DNA from: Termitomyces sp. T153
Lineage: Eukaryota; Basidiomycota; Agaricomycetes; Agaricales; Lyophyllaceae
Assembly: GCA_018296165.2 (NCBI GenBank)
Contig: JACKQL020000166.1
Coordinates: 1-64,000, forward strand
DNA length: 64,000 bases
Reading direction: 5' to 3'
Position 1 is the first letter of the stretch. The number at the start of each line of letters is the position of its first letter. Position numbers and translations under genes: made by a program. The notes under the pieces are model-generated. The model did not search any database, was not told the origin of the DNA, and was given only the letters and a program-made list of their open reading frames with translations. Positions 23,563-36,496 of this stretch are shown one piece after another.

Positions 23563-25099
23563 TCATATGATAGTCAAGTTATGCAGACAATGATCATCTT
23601 TTACAGTCCATGCATGAGCTTTGTCATCATCAGACATTGGATTTACATCTTTTCCATCTGTACTTTCATGATTTTTGGCCAGCTTGGATTGCTTTGGTTG
23701 CATTGTAAGAAAGTCTTCATCATCTGAAATATTGCAGATATAGTGCTTCCACATGGTTTGAACAGGCTTCAAACATTGCTGCTTAGTTAATTGAGAAAGG
23801 TATTTACAAAGAAGAAGTTTGGCTTTAGCTATAGAACAGTTAGTATCAATTGAATCTTTCATATTAAGGATAGCTTGAGATAATAGACATAATATATGGT
23901 ATGTTTTGAGATTCAGTTTTGTAATATAATCTGTAATATAAAACATAGCAGATTTTGCAGCTTTTCCAGATAATATACATTTAAGATCATGATTATGTCA
24001 GCAAAATACAAGAATAATAGGGTTGAAGTAGTTAATAGTAGGGTCTTGGCACAAGAAGTAAATAGAATTAGTCTCAGGATTAAATCTTGATTCTGATACA
24101 AGTTCATGGGGAAACTGAACCTGGCATTTGTTTTCATTACCATATTTATGACAAACAGGTCTGCAATGATGTTGCTGAAGAGCTTCACCACATTTTTTTA
24201 TTTCAGTTGCAAGCAAGTTTTTCCAATTTTCAATATCTTTTGCATGTTCTGCAGAAGGTGGGACATAAGGAGAGTACTCAACATGAGGTTCATATAGAGG
24301 ATCAACATCCAATTCAATATCAGAAAGGTGGTGGTGAATGATTCTTGCAAGAAAACCAAACAACTTTTTCCCCTATCTAAACACAGGCTTTAATTTAATA
24401 TGAATATCTGAAGGATTGAGTGCACCAACAAGCCAAATTGAAAAATGAGCATGCCATTGACTTCTTTCTGTCCATTTATCAGAACCATAAAATGCAGCTA
24501 AATGACCTAAAATACCACCTTCAACAGATATCTTCCCTTTTCTAAAGTCCCAACCAAAAAGATGTTGAAACATACAATTAAGAGAAAAATAAAGAAGTCA
24601 GCAGAAGCAATGGGATCTTTAGCCAAATGTAAAGCTGTTATAGTGGTATTAACAATAAGAGGATATTGTTCATTGAGATTAATAGAAGTATCACTATACA
24701 TAACTTGAAATATAAGACTATGAACAGCACTAGGATTAGTAGTAAAATAAAGAACAGGCATGCTGAAATAACCAGAGTAGTTGCATATTTCATTTTGGCA
24801 TTTAATCTTAGAAGATTGAGATCCAAGAACATGAGAAGCAATTGTATCAACTTCTTTAGGAAGGCTATACACTTTTTTTCATCATCTGAAAATTGTGGAT
24901 TATGATTCTTCTCTAAGTGTTTTGCAGCTGAAAGAAGATTATCAGAAGATAATGACACTAGTTCTTCAGCAATAATATTAAAACATGATGTCTTAACAGT
25001 GAAGTTAGTATGCAAGTGTGCAGTTCTGCACTGAATAATATTTAGTGCTATAAACATAAATGAGTAATGATAGCAAAATATATGATCTGCTAAATCCAT
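23563..25099 (-). pseudogene. Helitron replication initiator (Rep) remnant
   Basis: Overlapping minus-strand frames give the Helitron_like_N domain in order. First comes a cysteine and SSDNLLSAAKHLEKN-like region (25.0-24.9 kb), then MPVLYFTTNPSAVHSLIFQ, then FQHLFGWDFRKGKISVEGG and QWHAHFSIWLVGALNPSD at about 24.6-24.4 kb. CHKYGNENKCQVQFPHELV follows at 24.2 kb, and then MFYITDYITKLNLKTY at the downstream end near 23.9 kb. Rep nicks and joins DNA for rolling-circle transposition. Frame changes and stops disable it, and no helicase domain follows. Confidence 0.75.
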
Positions 25100-25932
25100 T
25101 AGATAGTTAATATGGACCTGGAAACCAAGTTTGGTAGGGCACTTGGGATCATCAAAACCTTAATAACTATAAGGAAACAAAGTAGGAAACATACCAGGAA
25201 ATAAATAAGGATCATTATACTTATTAATTACACTAGCACCACTATGAATTATAAAACTGGGCACATCATCAGGTCTATAGTGATTTTTTGGTACAAGAGA
25301 TCACAAAGCTGATGCTGTAAAAGATTGACCATGTATTTGAACACTTTCAGAATCATCTACACCTATGTGTTCTAAAAAAACTGTAGAATCCAATTCAGAG
25401 TCAACACACAATTCAGATGCCTCAACCTCTGGAGCAGGATGATTAGACAAACCAGCAGTCTCACTATCAAAACTAGTTTTGACAGATTATTCAGTGTCAA
25501 CCATAAGTGTAAATTCTAAATTTTATGTTTTAAAACATGAAAAATGTTTCTCAATGCATTTTTCTTGAATTGACCTGGTCCAATAAAGACAACTGATAAT
25601 AGACCAATTGATGTGATTAGGAGTTTGAGGTAGAACAGAGGCAGTTGAAATTATATTCATATCATGGGCATATATGTATTTTCATAGAAAACTCTAGGCT
25701 GCTTAGAATCAGATGATTGATGAAGGTGTATAATATAAGTACTGTTGCAATAAACAGCACAAGTCATTTCCTCTATCCAAGTGAGATCAGCAAATTGTCT
25801 AGGCAATACTCCACAATATCAATGATTAGCCAAAGCATACTTGGAAATTTGTTTTTTTTGAAGAACAAAATAACAGTCACTACAAATCTATATTATAGTT
25901 AAATCTGATGCAAAACCACAGAGATCTAATAT

Positions 25933-26364
25933 TCAGTTATGATGACTATTGAATAATGATGGGAAGGTAGCATTAAAGTGAGCATCAAATGATTTTAGAA
26001 GGAATAAATTTAAAGCCTGAACATTATGCAAACTCTTGATTGGTATAAGAGTGTGCTGGTGTGCACAAACAGCACAAATTAGAGCAGGAGTCAATTTGTA
26101 GCAATGGTAATTGTATGCACAATTTAGAATGAGGTCATAAGAGAGTACATTTGACTGTGAATATGTGACATCAGCAACATGTTTAGCAGATAGGTTAGCA
26201 ATAAACTGTTTTTGGTTAGCACACAATAATTTTTTCAACTTGTTGCACTGAGATTTAGGGCAAGTAGTCAATATTGTAAATATAGTAGGAGAATATTCTA
26301 TTTCAAGTAGTAATTGAACAAAATCTTTGAGATTTAAAAGAAAATTAGAGGTAAAAGGCTGCAA
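25933..26364 (-). pseudogene. ORF upstream of the Helitron Rep region
   Basis: This 143-residue frame precedes Rep on the same strand. It contains CAVCAHQH, which may be part of a zinc-binding segment of the kind found before the Helitron Rep domain. It includes FVQLLLEIEYSPTIFTI but no motif that gives a function. It is assigned to the Helitron by position. Confidence 0.4.
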
Positions 26365-27075
26365 GCATAATATTTACTAATGAATAGTAGAAGTTTGACA
26401 ATGCATTAAAGCCATACAGCAAGACTGAAAACTTTGAACAATAGCATCCAACATACTGTGATGAGATGTGACAAAGACAAGTATGTGTGAAAAATGAAGA
26501 GAACATAGATTTGATTGTAAAACCTTATTTGGAAAATAATTGGTTGATAACAGAGGGTTGTTACTATTTAAATTTTTTAATGTGTTCTAACAATTGCATT
26601 AAGAAAAGCTTATTACTTTGAAAATTTGTAGGATGCAATGGTGGATCTTGAGTTTTCATGAGAGCCTGAGTAACAACTTCACCAAAAGTATGGACAGCAA
26701 GGTAATAAAAACCTGTTTGTTCTGAAATAACTGAATATTGTATAGACTGAATAGACTAAGAGTAAAAAATACAAATAGTATAGACTGAAAGTTGTAAACA
26801 GTGAGTGAAAGTAAATACAATCAGTACTGAAGACTCTTGTAAAGGTAGAGGTGCAAAGAAGAATAAGTACACCACAATATGTGAACAAAGTTTTTTGCAG
26901 AGATTGTCAGAGCGAGGGTGATGACATGTATTTTGAGTGATTGAATGTTTGAATTATATTAAGAACAATCTAGAATGTTTACAAAGATTAAAATACATCA
27001 TGTGATCTAAAATATGGTTGGCAGGGGCAAATGGCCATTTCTCTGGACAAAGAATCCTCTCTTGTTACTTATATA

Positions 27076-28510
27076 ATAGAGTTGGAGAGCATACAGCAAA
27101 ACTCCACATTTTGACCCCAAGAACCTTGAAGCTCATGTTCTGACAACTCAAGATGAGGTTGGATTAGTCCATGCAATTACAGTCAAGGTAGGAAATTCTT
27201 TTCAGCTCACTATATCATTAAAATTTTGATCCATATCAGGAGCAATCATCTTTGAAGAGGAAGGAAATATGGTAAACTATTCAGACCAAGGCTGGTGTTT
27301 TAAAGCCTGTTCAATGCATCCTCAACATGAAAGTTTGGTGGTCACCCACATTTTAAATGCTTAATAGAAGAGAGAGGTGAGTACCAAGCATGTTGACTCT
27401 TTTGTAACTCTTGTGACCTAATTGATTCAATACATTGACACTTTTATTGACAAATTACATTGGGAAGAGACTGACAGTGATAAGATATGCACACTCAAGC
27501 TGGATAACAAGGAGTGGATGTGGGTCCAATCATTTATGGATCTCCTTACTGTATGTACTCTTCCCCATCTCACCCTACCCTGATTGATAGTATGATAGCA
27601 TGCAGACAATGCTCAGCAAGCATTTTCATCTGATTGAGTGTCAACTCTCCATCTGGCCATTCCTGCACTTGAGGCCCTCTACAGAGCTTGGTTATTGCAT
27701 GCCATGCTAATTGCCCAAAGTATACTCTTTTTCCCTTGGCATTGCAGGCTGCATGTCAGAAAATTGATGATTACTATGAGAAGACAACAGACTCACCAGC
27801 ATACATTATGGCTATGAGTATGTATGATACTTCTTTTTTAGATTTTGCTGCACTCATGGGATAACTCTCAGTTCTTGATCCAAGAGAAAAGATATCATCT
27901 TTTACAAAGTGTTGGCTAAAGAACCTTCAAGCAAGAGTTTTGAGATGTGTCAAGGAGGTGGTAAGTCATTCTGATAGTGACTAATCTATGGCACATTCAC
28001 TCAACAAAGTTTCAAGAGCAATTTCTCCATTTTAAGGATTGAGGAGAGCTGAAGAAGATAGAAACTTCAAAATCATCCACAAAGGAGTTGAATATTCTTC
28101 TGTGCAAACTTAGTGATGACAAGAATGAAGACATGTCTGATGATGTTTAGCACAAAACTGCCACCCCAATCATCCTGGGAATCTCTTGCTCATGACTATC
28201 TATCAATCATGGCATCCTCCATTTCAAGTGAGCATGCTTTTTTACAGGGACAGGTGACTATTACCAAGCAATGTAACTGATTGAAAGGTGATATTGTCAA
28301 AGCACTGCAGTGTTTGAAATGTGCTATACAACATGATTTGCTCTTTAGAGAACTAGCAGGACCTTCTTCAATCTATGAGGCTGAACTTGAGGAGCTTGAC
28401 AATGATGACAATGATGGTGGACCTGGGACAGAGGAGGGGTAAGACGAGTTGCTTGCCAATGACAAAGAGAAAGATGATCTTGATATGGGCATTGACCTTG
28501 ATACTGATTA
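27076..28510 (+). pseudogene. hAT transposase, C-terminal part
   Basis: The reading resumes with YSKTPHFDPKNLEAHVLTTQ, completing the INLATQ region cut at 23443. A KRKEIW block follows after an intron near 27190-27240. The dimerisation region lies at about 28191-28440 with HDYLSIMASSISSEHAFLQG and LKGDIVKALQCLKCAIQHDL. Stops stand where related proteins have Gln or Arg, for example Asn-stop-Leu-Lys-Gly-Asp in place of NRLKGD. A tail rich in Asp and Glu follows. Confidence 0.75.
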
Positions 28511-28681
28511 GGAAGAGATTTGTCATATATGTATTATTATTCTCTTATAAAATACATTTTTTCTACTACAAGCCATGGCCTGGGCCAAGCCAAGCCAGAG
28601 CCAGGCTGCTATTGGGGGCTTGTGCTTGGCCCAATATTGGTCTGAGCCAGAGCTGCCTCAAGCCAGGCTGGAACATCATTA

Positions 28682-28689
28682 TATTCACT
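28682..28689. repeat. Right target-site duplication of the hAT element
   Basis: TATTCACT; partner of CCTTCACT at 20926-20933. Confidence 0.6.
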
Positions 28690-30618
28690 TCATGTTTGAT
28701 GTGTTTTAAAACAGCATCATTGCCCTGATATACTGTGGCTTGAATATGATGTGTGAGACCAGGGTCCCAAATCTTCCAATTATACCACATTTTATCACTA
28801 AGATACATTGTCATCCACTTCATGGTTATACAGTCCTTAAATACTTTAACTCATAGTTTGCAGCAGCTACAGACCCTTTTGCCAGACCCTATGTAGAGTT
28901 TGGTACCTGAATGATACTGGCTTTGCATGCCAACAATATTGTTGAAGTACATGATTAGATGAATGTTGGGATGGACAAAAAGAGTCACTTCAAGGTCCTG
29001 TTCTATATCTCTTATTGCAGATGCCATGAGCTCTCAAACCCAAACCTTCTTACTTGGTTTAATGTCTATAACTGCTCATGCAAGAAAACTGTTCAGGTGT
29101 CAATCTACAAGTGTCCATGTGTTCCAAGAGAGCAGTCTCTTACTCATATCCAGAACCCAATGTATGGTGACTTTTGAGCCATGTCTCCTGATAAACCAGA
29201 TGAGCTGATTGGCATTGTGATATTGAACAACCTTAGCCAGATGACACTTAAGCATGTCAAGCTGTCCAATCTGAGATTTGAGTTTGATCACAGACTAAAA
29301 GAATGAGAAAAGCTTGAGAAGACAACTAGAAGCAGCAAGGATGTTTGTGAAACTGTTGTGTGCTTCTGCAGTATCACTGAACTTAAACAGACATTCCAGA
29401 AGGGTTTCAAAATTCTCCAAAACTCTTTTCTTGTCCTCCAGTGCTATCTTGGCCAACCATTCTTATATTTCCTTGAATGAATCTTGTAGACTTTGAACTC
29501 TTTTTTCAACATTCTCCAGACCATATTGGGCAATGATACACCAGCCTCAAGACTGAGAACCAGTGAAAGTACTAAAGATAATAAGAAAGTCTTGTTTATC
29601 AAAAATGGCTGAGAGCTGTAAGCCAAAAACATTGAAAACTGTAGACATGAAGAGACATACCTTAAAATCTAAGTACTACTGCCCACACAAAACTAAGAAT
29701 GACTGATCCAAAGGAAGCACATCAGAATCACAACAATCAAAAGAGATCATGTGCTGACAAAGAGCTGAGTCCATGGCAGTGCTTAGGCTGAGATGGCAAT
29801 CTTGGATCACTATCTGAGATCAGCCATCAAAGCTGGCAAACCTCTGCATAATTTTCTTGGAACATTTCCATTAGATTACAACCTAGAAACAATGCATATA
29901 TTTAGTCTATCAAAGTACTGTTGAATCCTAAAATGACCAAAGAAGGATAGCACAGATGGGTAGGGGGAAAAGGCCAAAAACTTCAGCAGGGATAGTACTA
30001 AGGCCAGCCCCTAGTGTAGACCAGCCTACAACATACCCAACCAGCCACAAAAACATGTGGATAGCACATTGGTCTGTGTGCCAACAACAGGCTATGAAAG
30101 GAGGAGGATTTTGAAGGAAAAAGACAGGCAATTCATATACCATAGCTCAGAGATACCTCAGGGAGCAGATCTCTTAGGCCTACAAGTTACTAGTTGCTTT
30201 GGGATCAGTTTAATATACTATTGAGCCCATTTATTTGTGCAAGACCATTTCAAGCATTAAATAAAATTATAAAAATATCAATTCTTGTTCTACACTACAT
30301 GGGATTGTATCTAACTAAGCCCTTGAACAACTGTGAATAGAAAGTTTAATCAGTTGATCTGATCAATTGACAGCATCAAACTTACATTAAATCGCATGGC
30401 ATCTCTGAGGCAAGAAAGAAATGATGCTGTCATGACAGCATCTTCATGGCTGAGAGGCCCACTCTTTGCCAGGTATAGTGTGAATATAGTTTTGTGGAAG
30501 AAAGTGGTAATGGTGCCATCTGATCATCTGGTTGTCATGTATAGAGCCACAGCATTGAAAATGAGTTCTTGATTGTTGATATAAGAGTGACAAGGTTTGC
30601 AACTTGATGACCAATATT
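28690..30618. other. Unidentified CpG-poor region with ORF remnants
   Basis: Short minus-strand frames at 28566-28823 (MWYNWKIWDPGLTHHIQATV), 29100-29291 and 29444-29632 look like remains of one protein-coding unit, but no family was recognised. The first one reads into the hAT terminal repeat, so the hAT element may have interrupted it. No RNA gene was seen. Confidence 0.4.
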
Positions 30619-30802
30619 GTTATGCCATCTCTCACTAAAGAGAGATAACAAAATCAGTGACAAAAGTCCTCTTTAATATACTCTAATGAAAAATCATATT
30701 AGTAAGTTCTCTCAATCTTAGGACTTACAACTGTTCTATCCAAGGGACTCTAAAACTTCTACATTTGATGTTACAGTAACTATTTAGCACTCTACCATTA
30801 CA
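30619..30802 (+). repeat. Left LTR of element E (approximate)
   Basis: The segment 30690-30802 (AAATCATATTAGTAAGTTCT to CTCTACCATTACA) is a direct repeat of 46109-46221. The first 70 bp are diverged, so the exact start is uncertain. Confidence 0.6.
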
Positions 30803-30959
30803 TATATTGAACAGAAAAAACTCCTAGCTCCTATCTAAAAAAAATCTACACTCTACTCTCAACACTGGATGTTGCCGGTCTGATCAACCAGCACTACCAA
30901 TTTATGAGTAAAAACCAAAAATTTCATTGCTAACCAAATAGCATACAGAACTTATCTTT

Positions 30960-33830
30960 GCTCAGCCAACCTGGCCCCACCTGCAGTGGTGCCTACCACT
31001 GGGGATAATAACAAGCCTAGCTCCATCCAAAAAGTTTTGTTACAGCTGACTGAGTTGAGCAGCTCAATGGGATTTGCATATCCCTCCACCATAAGCTCCC
31101 AAGCCAGCAATAGCTCTGCCTTACAAGCAGATGCTCCTGGACCAATTGTGGACAGGGATGCCCACTTCTCACATCACAAAGTGGAGGTACCATAGCAGAG
31201 GAAGAATCTCTGTCAAGAAGAGTCAGGCACTAACAAGCACCATGACTTGCATACTAAAGTGATAGTAGATGTTGACAGTCCTGTCTTTAGTAATGAATCT
31301 ATTTTTAGAATCCACATCAGGATTGAACTGTAAGATACCATCCCTTAGTTGAAACACTTCTTGAAAAGGAATACTCTATCAACAGCTCTGGACTGACTGC
31401 TGAGCAAGGAAGGGGTGTGAATCTTGCTCACCTATCAATGACAAAGGAGGAGTGCAAATGCTACAATTGACAAGCAGATCATGTTTGCCAAGCCCACCTG
31501 AGTAAAAATAAATTTTGGAGAATTAAAAATTTCACTCCAGAGAATAAGTCTGGTTTGGAAGAAGTAGTTGCTGACAAAGGGAAGAGGATCAACCTGCACA
31601 ACTGGGGCAATCTAGACCTACCTGAATAGGAACTATGGCTGGAGATACAACAACAGCTCCTTGAGTCCAGAAATGGAGCACTGCAAGATGATAAACCAAA
31701 ATCAGCCACCCCTGAGAGTGCTGATACAGACAAACTGGCAGGAAAGTTGAATGTAGCATCTGATGTCTGGACCAAACTCATGATAAATGTCAATTAGTCA
31801 GGAACTGGAAAGATTAAGGCAGAAGCAGAGGACATCCCATTATAAGAAAGAAAGAGTAGGCTCTGTTCCAGTATCCAATAAGTTGGTCCGCCTAATAGGC
31901 CAAGTCACTGGTGGTAGAGCAGGATTTGAGCACCATGTGGGGCAGGTGCCTAGAAGAGGCACCAAGCTCATTGCTCAGGTAACAGAGAAGAGTGCCCTGG
32001 GCAGAGCATTTAGACAGCTGGACAGCAACCTGGGTGGGGACTCTTTGAGAAATAACATCCAGTAAATCAGGCAATAAAGAGTCATCTTCTAACTCAGATT
32101 CTGTCTTGTTGAGCAGAGATCCCTCTGAAGGGTTGCAGAGCTGCAGATCCAGTAGGAGGGAAAAGAACAAGAAAACTCACAGGCATAGAAAATCCAGGTT
32201 CTACCACCACCACAAGCTGTGCTGAACCTTAATTAGACTCACCCTGCCAGAAAAATATGATGGCCAAGTCTCATATCCTACCTTATAAAAGTCTTTTAAA
32301 AGCTCTTGACTCATGGAACCACCTATGTCAAGTATGGATATGTCAAGAAGCACCATCAGGTCATGGTACTCTCTGAGTTTCTGACTGGCAAATGCATCAT
32401 GTGTCTCTAGCTCCACATAAGTGAATGCTGAAGAGATTCTTCACTGAACTATTTAACTAGAGACTGAGCAAACATGCTCATAGAGCCTCAAAGAAACCAC
32501 AGAACTTACCATAGGTGCTCTAGCCCTGTGGGGCTTGATGAATCAAGGCAAGTCCTGCTGGTCTTCAGGGCCACCCATCCTACAGACTGTGTCACTGTAT
32601 GTATCTAGTAGAGATAACAACCAAAGAAGCTCAGGGTAACTAACTTCAGCAGGTGACCTGCTGTTCCCTGAAGAATGTCTAGACAACAGTATACCTGATC
32701 TTGCATCAGTATCTTATTCAAGTAATAATGATGATGAGGAACCTGCCTCACCCATTACTATTGACTCTCTGATACAAGAACTGTGGGGGCCAGACTCCCA
32801 TGGACCAGATGGTGTTGATGAAAGAGGGGGTATAACTGTTCCAACCAGGGCCCAGTTCTCCAGCCTTGGCACCAACATGGGAGCAGTGTGGGGTAGCCAT
32901 GCATTAATGCAAGAGGAAGAATTCTTTGAGGAGGTTTATGTAACCAACCCAGAGGACTTTGAGGAGTTCCATTTGTGGTTGTGCATTTTGAGGAATGTCT
33001 GGAGTTCCTGCAAAGAATGGAAGGGCTGCAAGCTTACCTAAATGACAGCCTATCCTAAGCAATGGAGTTCTTTTTAGAGAGCATACAGCCCTATCCTGGG
33101 GACTCTGCTAATGTCTTGCAGGTCCAGGATTGGTGCTTCTCCATATATGCTATATTGTCAGATAAGCTAATTCTTATGGACATGATCCATGACACTGACC
33201 ATTTTCTATCCATCAAGACAGCATGTTGCCAAAATTTTGAGGTTGATTTGTAGTATGCTGGCTTGTGTGCTGAATAGGCAGGAGTGCCACTCACACATCA
33301 AAGTTGGTTTTGTACTCAGCTAATCAAGAACATATGGGAGTGGAACACTTGCCAAGTGCCTGAGTCAGGAATAGCATAAAACTTGCCTGAACTGTATAGT
33401 CAGTACTTCAGGCAACAATTTGAGGTAGAATGTCTGGGCCTGGAAGAATTTCTGATATCTGACAACCTCAGTGGGTACTGTATGCCAATTGCCAGCTCCC
33501 ACCTGCGCAATCCATAGTTCAACTTGTGTGGTTGGTTTACAAAGTGTTGCAAACAGATTGCCAGCCAGTTAGATAGACCTCTATTTGAAGACTCTCACTG
33601 GTATTTGAGGCATCTATTTGGCCAAGAATCCATGTCAACAGTGCAAGGTCAAGAGCTTGTATCAAAGCACCTAGCCCACTGCCACAAGCAATTGGTTTGC
33701 ATTGGCAAGAGCCCCAATTGGCCCCTCTTGGAATTGGGACTATACAGTCTACAGGTCAAGGCAAGTACTTACTCAGCTGTGCAGAGGAACTTGGCTTACA
33801 TTTGGGATGTATCACATCACATACCTAAAT
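30960..33830 (+). pseudogene. Gag region pseudogene of element E
   Basis: Several interrupted plus-strand frames lie between the left LTR and the protease, for example 30986-31195, 31787-32065, 33062-33253 and 33524-33871. They contain SMGFAYPSTISSQASNSS and RPLFEDSHWYLRHLFGQ. The position, not a diagnostic motif, assigns them to Gag. No zinc knuckle was confirmed. Confidence 0.5.
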
Positions 33831-34200
33831 TGTTGGTAATAGTAGTCAACATCAATAGCCAACCAGCATGAGCTTTGGTAGATTCAGGGTCTTTTAAAGA
33901 CTTCATGTCTAGTATATTAGCTCAGCAGTTAGCCCTGGTGAAGGAGGAACTAAAATCTCCCATCCCAGTATAGCTTACAGTGCAGGGATCATGGTCTTGC
34001 ATCAACTTTGGTACAATGGCCAAATTTTGATATCAATCAGTCTAAGAACAAAGATACTTCAACATCATAAACCTGTTGGGGTATGATTTAATTTTAGGCA
34101 CTCCATGGTTATTTCAACATTGGGTCATTCATGGATTAAACCCACCTTGTGTGGTGATTGGAAGTCCCTCATTTCTACCCCTAGTAGGTGATGGGGTCAC
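33830..34200 (+). pseudogene. Aspartic protease remnant of element E
   Basis: The reading ALVDSGSFKDFMSS at about 33870-33915 is the retroviral-type protease active site. LLGYDLILGTPWLFQHWV follows near 34075-34130, the conserved C-terminal protease block. In-frame TAG and TGA codons break it. Confidence 0.75.
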
Positions 34201-34379
34201 TTAGCTTGCCTTGTGCATGATGCAGATGTATGAAGACAGCCTTGAGAGGATATGCTGTGAGCTCCATGAGTATGCAAAGCCCATGTGCAAATCTGTAGGA
34301 GAAGCTCCTTTAACCCCTCTCTAGGCTATCAATCACAAAATCCCTCTGGTCAATCCAAGTAAGATTTACCTCTGGTGCC

Positions 34380-35111
34380 TACCATGGTGCCCCAAGACAA
34401 TGAGATCCCAGTGGGTGGCTAAACAAGATGCCTACATACAAAGTGGGTGATGGCAAGTCACTAATATTAGGAACACAGTACCCATGTTACTGATACCCAA
34501 GCCAGGGCCCATCAAACCTGGTGAACCACCCCCAATGCACACTGTTTTTGACCTACATGCACAGAATGCTAATAACATCAAGAGGTCATCCCCTTTACCT
34601 GACATTGATGCAATCCTCCAACATGTGGTGCAGGGGAAGTACAGATCAATTCTTGATGGGCAAGACACATATGAATAGATATGCATTGTCCCTGAACATA
34701 TCAACCATTCTGCTGTCATGATGCCAGATGGAAATATGGTTAGTAACATTCTACAGCAAGGTGACTGCAACACACCAGCAACCTACCAGGTGCTCATGGA
34801 CTACATCTTCTCTGTGTACCTAGGACAATTTCTGAGTGTCTACCTTGATGACATCATAATTTATTAGATACACTTGAGAATCATGTTAGACATGTCAGAA
34901 TTGTGATCAATATCCTCAAGAGAGAAAAACTTTACCTTGGCAAGAAGAATTCATTTTCTTTGCAAGGAAATGAAAGTGTTAGGTCAAATAGTAGATGATA
35001 TCAGCATTTGTATGAACACAGAGAAAGTAGATGCCTTAATACAATGGAAGGTACCTACAAACCCATAGGGATCCTACATGGTTTGACAGGAGACACTGTG
35101 CCATTTTAGTG
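34380..35111 (+). pseudogene. Reverse transcriptase of element E, 5' part
   Basis: Recognised by VPMLLIPKPGPIKPGEPPPM-like and KYRSILDGQDTYE segments and by the catalytic VYLDDIIIY at 34838-34864. The frame then runs through KVLGQIVDDISICMNTEKVD to GDTVPF-stop-W at the insertion point of element C. Stops stand at positions of Gln or Arg in the family. Confidence 0.8.
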
Positions 35112-35116
35112 GGAAT
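35112..35116. repeat. Target-site duplication (left) of element C
   Basis: GGAAT, identical to 41711-41715. Confidence 0.85.
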
Positions 35117-36284
35117 TGTCAGGTTCCGCTGACCTCGGGGGCTCAGCTGCACTGGGCGAGTCCTTACTAGGCAGGCGTGATCCCCTTGCACTGGTAACCA
35201 AACACTTGAAAATGTCCGGGCACTGATGGCTTGTGTGGATAGTCGGTGGGATGTGATTCAGACAGATCCAGGAAGGTCCGGAGAAGTCGGGTTGCGAGGA
35301 AACGGGACGGTCTTGGTGGGGTTCAGGCAGAAGACCGTTGGGGAGATTCACGGAAGTGAAGGAGTAGACAGCTGTGTGATCAATTGAAGCAGAGCCGGGG
35401 TTTGATGGGAGATCAATTGGAGTTGACGGAGTCTGGGACCGAGCGAAGAGCGAGGTTTGGACCTGGTGAAAGAGTGTCGGGGTTCGTGATTGTAATCACG
35501 GAGTTCGTGAGGTCGTTTAGGTTGATGAGGACTTGGGCACAATGGCCGGATGGAGTCACTGAGACAGCGTCAGACGAAATGAAATAGAGTCGATATGGAA
35601 CAAGAGTAGATTTGAGTGAGGATACGAAACAATAACGAGAACAATAATGAAATGGGTACAAGGCAAGACTGAGAGACTGAGATAAGACCGGGAGACTGAG
35701 ATAAGGAGAACGAGACACAAAACACAAAACACAAAACACAAAACACAAAACATGAAACACGAAAGGAAACAGTCAGACCATGGGTAACGTTAAGCAATAT
35801 CAAGACTAGAGTACGAAGAGCTACTCGACAACTTATATACTGACTACTGGAGAACTTCAGGGTACGTCGGCTGCGGCGGCGGGGCTTGGCGGAGCTCGAC
35901 GGAGTGGGCGGGTGTCGGTTCCGATTGAAGATCGGGCCGCGCTGATACATTGATGGGATCATTGGGGAATGTGGGTTGCCCTGAGGTTGTCGTGATACTC
36001 TGGAATAGGTTGGAGGAACCAGGGTGTTGAGTTGATGATGGGTGGCGAAGATTGGGAACAGCGGGGGTGGTTCTCGGGGTTCAGGAGATCCAGGGTAAGT
36101 GTCAGTGGCTGTGGGGAAGGCACCGAAGTTGGCCAGGGGGCCGTCAGAGTTAGCTGGGGAGGCGTCGGAGTTAGCCGAAATAGGCGCGGGGCATGGGCGG
36201 AAGTTCGGCGGAGCGTTGGGGGTTTTTTGGGGGTTCGGGGGGTTGATGGACGATGTGCGGGGGTTCAGGGGACGGGTCGTGACA
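35117..36284 (-). repeat. 3' LTR of element C (1168 bp)
   Basis: Begins TGTCAGGTTCC and ends GGTCGTGACA on the plus strand. It contains a TATA box (35833-35839, minus), a 12-mer AATATCAAGACT at 35796-35807, an ACAAAAC microsatellite near 35708-35750, and one copy of a 21-bp unit near 36150-36170. Confidence 0.9.
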
Positions 36285-36297
36285 TCACCCCCCCTTC
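36285..36297 (-). promoter_or_regulatory. Polypurine tract of element C
   Basis: The minus strand reads GAAGGGGGGGTGA directly before the LTR start TGTCACGACC. This is the expected plus-strand primer position and fixes the direction of the element. Confidence 0.7.
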
Positions 36298-36496
36298 AGC
36301 ATCAAGACCCTTCAAGACGCGGGGGGCAGGACGGGGATTGGCAGGGTGTGGGAGTTGAAGCCGAGCAATATTGATCAATCCGCAGCGAGTGATAGTGGCG
36401 TGGGAGACAAAGTCGAAGTGCGGCTGCCGCTTCATCAGGGTTCTCCTCAATCAATTAAAAGCTTTGGACGTACCCCGGAATTTCTCAAATTTCGTC

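Larger units (their letters stand above)
23445..27075 (-). mobile_element. Degraded Helitron inserted in the hAT element
   Basis: This 3.6-kb AT-rich insert separates two contiguous parts of the hAT transposase. On the minus strand it encodes a Helitron Rep-like region (Helitron_like_N) in the order expected, but no Pif1 helicase was found. The end near 23445-23465 has CTAG next to a TGGTG/CACCA hairpin on the minus strand, similar to a Helitron 3' end. The exact termini are not certain, and a classical A/T insertion with TC at the 5' end was not confirmed. Confidence 0.65.
20934..28681 (+). mobile_element. hAT DNA transposon with internal Helitron
   Basis: The left end reads TAGTGATGTGCCAGGCC and the reverse complement of the right end reads TAATGATGTTCCAGCC, giving an imperfect terminal inverted repeat of about 12 bp. 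Both ends carry further GGGCCAAGCC-like subterminal repeats. The flanks share an imperfect 8-bp duplication. Inside are plus-strand hAT transposase exons, interrupted at about 23445-27075 by a Helitron. The element without the insert is about 4.1 kb. Confidence 0.8.

Noticed and set aside
30619..30802. Tf1-like self-priming also in element E
   Set aside because: The sequence after the left LTR (TATATTGAACAG) shares only six complementary bases with the LTR, too few to support it.
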